Shown here: positions 60,221-64,000 of the stretch, piece after piece
How positions within the stretch are numbered: position 1 is the first letter of the stretch
How the letters are laid out: the number at the start of each line of letters is the position of its first letter
Assembly (NCBI GenBank): GCA_029851945.1
Contig: JARKUZ010000067.1
Span: forward strand, 1-64,000
Direction of reading: 5' to 3'
DNA from: Terrisporobacter sp.
GTDB lineage: Bacteria; Bacillota_A; Clostridia; Peptostreptococcales; Peptostreptococcaceae
Length of the DNA stretch: 64,000 nucleotides
Translations under genes and position numbers: made by a program
Notes under the pieces: generated by a model
What the model saw: the letters and a program-made list of their open reading frames with translations, nothing else
Told to the model about the DNA's origin: nothing
Databases searched by the model: none

Positions 60221-61264
60221 TTAACTAACATTCCTCTGGCAATACTTGCTTACTAGTATTTCTACTGCCAAAGTATCTTTAATTAATCCATTTTTTATTT
60301 TAAAATCATTTTCTAAAATGAAATTCAACATATCTATTATCATTTCATCTGAGAAGTTACGACTTTGTTTTAAGGCCTTGTTAACTACAAATTGACGTAC
60401 ATTTAGTTTTTGACCTATATCATTAACTGAGCTTCCTTGGATTTGTAATTGCCTAACTTGCATTACTATTTTAAATTGTCTACTTATCATAGCAAATATT
60501 CCAAGAACAGATTCTCCTTCTTGAATCATGTCATTTAATATCTTTATTGCATTAGAAGAGTTTTTTTCTCCTATATAATCAATTAATTTAAAAATATCAT
60601 TTTCTATTTTCTTTTGGGATAATCTATCTATAACTTCATTAGTTACTTTATTATCTTTCCCTACAAAGGAGCTAATCTTAATTATTTCATTTTCTAAATC
60701 AGCAAGAGTTTTATCACTACTTTTATCTCTATACCCTTGAGATTCAATAAAATACATTATTTGTGAATTTTCTATTATCGAACCAAAGCTTTCAAATTTT
60801 CTCTTTGTCCACTTGAACAAATCCATATCAGATATTTTATCACAATTAAATACAATTCCTTTTTCTTGAATTTTCTTAACAATTTTCTTTCTTTTATCAA
60901 CTTCTCCGTATACAACAAAAACTAAAACTGTACTTTCTGATATGTTATCTAAGTAATCAATAAAATACTTTTCATCTCCTTCTGAAAAGTTCTTTCTCTT
61001 TCCTTTTAATAATTCAAAGTCTTTTACTATGGTAATTTTTTTATCATCCATAAAAGGCAGAGTCTCTATGGAACTTAATAATTGATCTAGAAATACTTCT
61101 TTTCCATCTATAACATCTAAATTAAAATCTATCATAGATTCATTTAGACTTTCTTTAAAGCTCTTTATAGCATTATCTATTAAGTAGTATTCTCTACCGT
61201 ATAAAAGATATATATTATTAAAATTTCTATTTTTAATATTCCTTATAATATCCTTGTAATCCAT
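60221..61264 (-). CDS. holA: DNA polymerase III delta subunit
   Basis: A 347-residue HolA. NIYLLYGREYYLIDNAIKSFKES at the N terminus is the family start, with LPFMDDKKITIVKDFELLKG next. The AAA+-like domain and the C-terminal collar (IFKLIDYIGEKNSSNAIKILNDM, AVEILVSKYC) follow. It loads the sliding clamp. The start overlaps the comEC end by 32 bases, with AAGGAGCAAGAAA inside comEC, which implies translational coupling. Confidence 0.92.
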   Translation of the reverse strand: MDYKDIIRNIKNRNFNNIYLLYGREYYLIDNAIKSFKESLNESMIDFNLDVIDGKEVFLDQLLSSIETLPFMDDKKITIVKDFELLKGKRKNFSEGDEKYFIDYLDNISESTVLVFVVYGEVDKRKKIVKKIQEKGIVFNCDKISDMDLFKWTKRKFESFGSIIENSQIMYFIESQGYRDKSSDKTLADLENEIIKISSFVGKDNKVTNEVIDRLSQKKIENDIFKLIDYIGEKNSSNAIKILNDMIQEGESVLGIFAMISRQFKIVMQVRQLQIQGSSVNDIGQKLNVRQFVVNKALKQSRNFSDEMIIDMLNFILENDFKIKNGLIKDTLAVEILVSKYCQRNVS

Positions 61265-62498
61265 TTTCTTGCTCCTTCATAATTCTTAACTCTCTATATA
61301 TCATATATGAAAAAATTAAAATGTAATAAAAAGTTACATAAAATAATTTAGGATTATTCACTTCAATATATGCTAATTCTATCGCGCTGAGTTTTTCTAA
61401 TAAATAATATACCATAATAATAATACTTTTGTTCAAATATACTAAAATTTTTGACAAGAAAATGCTAATTTCGAACAAAATTACACTAATAATACTTAAA
61501 CTCATAATAATACCAATCACTGGTATAATAATCATATTGCCTAATATAAATAAAGTTGGGATACCTTTGAATGTATAATAGACCACAGGCATAGTTAATA
61601 TATTAGCTGCTACACTAACAGATACTATACTACTTTTAATATACTTATTTATTATTTTATAAAAATATATAATTGATAATGTGGCTAAAAAAGATAATTG
61701 GAATGATGTATTATAAATTATATATGGATTATCTACTAATAAAAAAGAGCCTACTAAAGATAACGTAGATATTCCATCTCTTTTTCGATCCATAAAAACA
61801 GCTAAATATATAATCACCATAAAAACTATTGCCCTAGATATTGATGGTGAAAACCCTACTATTATACAATATAAAATCATAATTAGCGTTATAATAATAA
61901 GTTTATAGAATTTATTAATTCCTCTTATTATTATAGAAATCATAGTACATAAAATACCTGTATGAAGTCCAGATATAGCTATTACATGACTAGTACCTGT
62001 CCTAGAAAACATATTTTTTTCTTCTTCACTTAGACTATCTTTTTGACCTAGTATTAAAGAGTTTATAAAATCTGAACTATCTTTATATAAATATCTAAAA
62101 CCATCTCTAATATAGTTTTTCATTTTTCCTATATTAATATAAAATTGATTTTCACCTATTATACTATAATTTTTAATAGCAATAACTCCTTTATACCCCA
62201 TACTTTTTATATATCTTCCATAATTAAAATTTTCATAGTTCATATTATCTAAACTTTTAATACTTCCACTTATTTTAACTATTTTCCCTGTTTTTATGTC
62301 TAAGTTCTTATTGTAATCATTTACTAAATAATGTCCTATTTTATATTGATCATAATTTTCTTTTTCTATTTTATCTTTTACAATACCTTCTATTGTGATT
62401 TTTTCTTTATCTTTAATATTATCTAAAGATTTATTATTTGTATAAATAAATGATATGACTAATAATAGTGTAAACAATATTAATAATGGCCTTCTCAT
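61233..62498 (-). CDS. comEC: ComEC/Rec2 membrane protein, short form
   Basis: A 421-residue protein with an N-terminal DUF4131-like OB region (about 28-110; IVKDKIEKENYDQYKIGHYL, GKIVKISG) and the polytopic Competence domain (about 130-400; RTGTSHVIAISGLHTGIL, GFSPSISRAIVFM). ComEC of other Firmicutes is about 700-800 aa because a C-terminal metallo-beta-lactamase domain follows; that domain is absent here and holA begins at its place. Either the DNA channel works without the nuclease domain, or it is non-functional or provided elsewhere. The start follows CGGAGGAAAC. Role in DNA uptake is inference. Confidence 0.85.
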   Translation of the reverse strand: MRRPLLILFTLLLVISFIYTNNKSLDNIKDKEKITIEGIVKDKIEKENYDQYKIGHYLVNDYNKNLDIKTGKIVKISGSIKSLDNMNYENFNYGRYIKSMGYKGVIAIKNYSIIGENQFYINIGKMKNYIRDGFRYLYKDSSDFINSLILGQKDSLSEEEKNMFSRTGTSHVIAISGLHTGILCTMISIIIRGINKFYKLIIITLIMILYCIIVGFSPSISRAIVFMVIIYLAVFMDRKRDGISTLSLVGSFLLVDNPYIIYNTSFQLSFLATLSIIYFYKIINKYIKSSIVSVSVAANILTMPVVYYTFKGIPTLFILGNMIIIPVIGIIMSLSIISVILFEISIFLSKILVYLNKSIIIMVYYLLEKLSAIELAYIEVNNPKLFYVTFYYILIFSYMIYRELRIMKEQENGLQGYYKEY

Positions 62499-62651
62499 GT
62501 TTCCTCCGTATTATTATTCTTATTTCTATTATCATCAGATTATTTTTTTTCAAACAATTCTTTTATCTTTATATAATTACTTTAGTTTGATTTTCTAAAT
62601 ATTTATAATAATCCTTTTTAAGAGGTTGCTCAACATTTGTTTTTGCATAAT

Positions 62652-62679
62652 AAAAAAGCACCTGTATCAGGTACTTTTA
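62652..62679 (-). terminator. Terminator of the GNAT gene
   Basis: Stem AAAGCACCTG with CAGGTACTTT, one wobble, 3-base loop, with TTTTTTA on the minus strand. It overlaps the stop codon of the acetyltransferase. Confidence 0.82.
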
Positions 62680-63834
62680 TATATACTCATTTATATAATT
62701 TTCTTTTTTAACAAATATCGAACTTAAGAATTCTATAATATTCTCATCTTCTTCTAAGTTGTTTAATAGAAATGCTTCTCTTGCATCTATATAAGAAAAT
62801 GCTAGCTGAGAAATAGTGTTTATATCAAACTGAATGTGTGGAGTAAATTCTCCTTTTTCTACATATATTTTATCGTTTTCTAAGTTTATTTTAAATACAT
62901 TATTATTTTCTTTTATAAAATCATCTTTTATAGAAATATTTAAACTTCCTTTTATATGATTTTTTATATTAAGAGTTTTTATATACTCCTCAAAATTTAT
63001 AACTCTACCCATCATAAATGGCTTCAATTTTATACTTGCAGTCCTAGGATTAGCTAGAATAAATCTTATCTTATCATTTATAGGAGCACTCACAGTAACT
63101 TTTTTGCATTGTGTATTATGATTGTATATGAATTTAAGCATAGATTTAAGAGATTCTAGGCTTGTATAATATAATTCTCTTACAAACATGTTTTCTCCAT
63201 TTATGAAGTAAATTATATATCCTTTACTGTCATCATTTTCATGAATATAAATATGACCATCTTCACTATTTACTTCTTTAAATAAGCTTTCATAATATGC
63301 TTTATCTCTTTTAATATTACCATTTACATTTTTCAAAAAGCTTTCTTGTATTTCTATCATTTCTTCAATGCTATTTAAATTAGCTTTTTTCATATTACCT
63401 GATGACTTAAATCCTCTTAAATCTTCTATATCAAGTTCATACTCTAATTGATCATAACAATGCTCATATCCGTACTTTCTATAAAGTCTATAATCAATAG
63501 GCATTAATATTGATACAAGCTGTTTCTTTTTATAAAGCTCATTTAATGTGAAATCCATTATATTTTTCATATATCCTTTCCCTCTTACTTGAGGGAAAGT
63601 AGACACCCCAACTACATATGAAGTATCATATAATTTTCCATTCAACAAAAGCTTATATTGATTTAATTGTAAAGAAGATACTATTTCATTTTCATCTTCT
63701 ACAACAACTGTATTTTCATTATCGTATTTATCTTCAAAGTAATAATCTGTAAATTTAGGTCCATCGTTGAAGCAATAGTCCCATATTTCCCTTATATTAT
63801 CTTTTTCATTCCCTCTAGCAAATCTTATATCCAT
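62677..63834 (-). CDS. GNAT acetyltransferase (Eis-like)
   Basis: A 385-residue protein. The N-terminal GNAT core (about 1-140) has VVGVSTFPQVRGKGYMKNIMDF, with the acetyl-CoA pyrophosphate loop RGKGYM, then a second GNAT-like fold (about 150-275). The C-terminal sterol-carrier-like domain (about 290-385) matches the three-domain Eis plan. Eis-type enzymes acetylate amine groups of many substrates, including aminoglycosides in some species; the natural substrate here is unknown. The start follows AGAGAGGTATAAGA, just past the stop of the upstream gene, which implies translational coupling. Confidence 0.85.
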   Translation of the reverse strand: MDIRFARGNEKDNIREIWDYCFNDGPKFTDYYFEDKYDNENTVVVEDENEIVSSLQLNQYKLLLNGKLYDTSYVVGVSTFPQVRGKGYMKNIMDFTLNELYKKKQLVSILMPIDYRLYRKYGYEHCYDQLEYELDIEDLRGFKSSGNMKKANLNSIEEMIEIQESFLKNVNGNIKRDKAYYESLFKEVNSEDGHIYIHENDDSKGYIIYFINGENMFVRELYYTSLESLKSMLKFIYNHNTQCKKVTVSAPINDKIRFILANPRTASIKLKPFMMGRVINFEEYIKTLNIKNHIKGSLNISIKDDFIKENNNVFKINLENDKIYVEKGEFTPHIQFDINTISQLAFSYIDAREAFLLNNLEEDENIIEFLSSIFVKKENYINEYI

Positions 63835-63836
63835 TC

Positions 63837-64000
63837 TTATACCTCTCTTACTGTATATTTTTCTACAAATCTACATGGGTGATAAGAAAGTTTTGCTTTT
63901 CTAAGCCCCTCTATTCCTAAATCTTCCTCTCTATTTACAAACTCAGCATCACTAAATTCATTTACTAAAAATTGTTGATTTATAAATGGATATAATCCTC
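63837..64000 (-). CDS. DUF2156-like protein, C-terminal fragment
   Basis: The last 53 codons of a gene that enters from beyond the window edge. They include FVNREEDLGIEGLRKAKLSY and HPCRFVEKYTV before the stop. This C-terminal pattern (DLGxxGLRxxKLxYxP) is that of DUF2156, also found in phosphatidylglycerol lysyltransferases (MprF-like); the identity is from pattern memory. It is upstream of the acetyltransferase with two bases between the stop and the next start, so the two are one operon. Confidence 0.7.
   Translation of the reverse strand, partial: GLYPFINQQFLVNEFSDAEFVNREEDLGIEGLRKAKLSYHPCRFVEKYTVREV

Noticed and set aside
1..64000. Mobile elements, prophage, CRISPR or restriction-modification locus
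   Set aside because: No transposase, integrase, phage gene, spacer-repeat array or endonuclease was found; the methyltransferase has no nuclease neighbour.

Overview
The window comes from a low-GC, spore-forming clostridium. Intergenic DNA is strongly AT-rich and strong GGAGG-type ribosome binding sites are everywhere. Sporulation and germination genes (yqfC, yqfD, spoIIP, gpr) sit among housekeeping operons. Several proteins closely resemble Clostridioides difficile ones, notably a class B sortase and a CamA-type adenine methyltransferase. I infer the family Peptostreptococcaceae (a Paraclostridium, Paeniclostridium or Terrisporobacter-like genome, or Clostridioides itself). The species cannot be fixed from the sequence alone. 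No tRNA, rRNA, insertion sequence, prophage or CRISPR array was seen, and most genes lie on the minus strand.

Layout. 1-1.0 kb: tail of a rubrerythrin-type peroxidase, a DUF1540 protein and a VOC-fold protein. 1.1-6.6 kb: a metal (probably copper) homeostasis cluster with CopA, a sensor kinase/response regulator pair, and a divergent HMA-fused membrane protein; its promoters share TTCATAAA-like elements. 6.6-12 kb: a Cys-rich hypothetical protein, a cytidylate-kinase-like protein, a HAD hydrolase, a CPBP protease, sortase B, a small siroheme reductase and a mutarotase-like protein. 12-19 kb: PTS enzyme I and HPr, a patatin-like phospholipase, a small unknown protein, the CamA-type DNA methyltransferase and a secreted SH3b-NlpC/P60 hydrolase. 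19-28 kb: dUTPase, topoisomerase III, then a peptide-use cluster (PepT, POT transporter, two divergent M24 peptidases around a 30-bp perfect palindrome).

28-44 kb: a carbon-flow module (PPDK, its regulatory kinase/phosphatase and a CcpN-like repressor), glycyl-tRNA synthetase (glyQ, glyS), then a long conserved minus-strand run: yqfC, yqfD, phoH, ybeY, a DgkA-PAP2 fusion, era, mgtE, yqzL, recO and a DUF4342 gene. A TspO-like gene and a structured non-coding element lie at 43.7-44.4 kb. 44.5-57 kb: yqeY, rpsU, HIT, mtaB, rsmE, prmA and the heat-shock operon hrcA-grpE-dnaK-dnaJ, controlled by a perfect CIRCE operator, preceded by hemW and lepA. 57-64 kb: a small membrane protein, spoIIP, gpr, the divergent rpsT, holA, a short comEC, an Eis-like acetyltransferase and the tail of a DUF2156-like gene.

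Most of the window is conserved core genome. The most notable items are the CamA-like solitary methyltransferase, the candidate copper regulon with 11-bp-spaced repeats, the palindrome between the divergent peptidase genes, and the compact hairpin element at 43.74-43.92 kb. Two genes were found by direct reading: yqzL (35 aa) and rpsU (59 aa).
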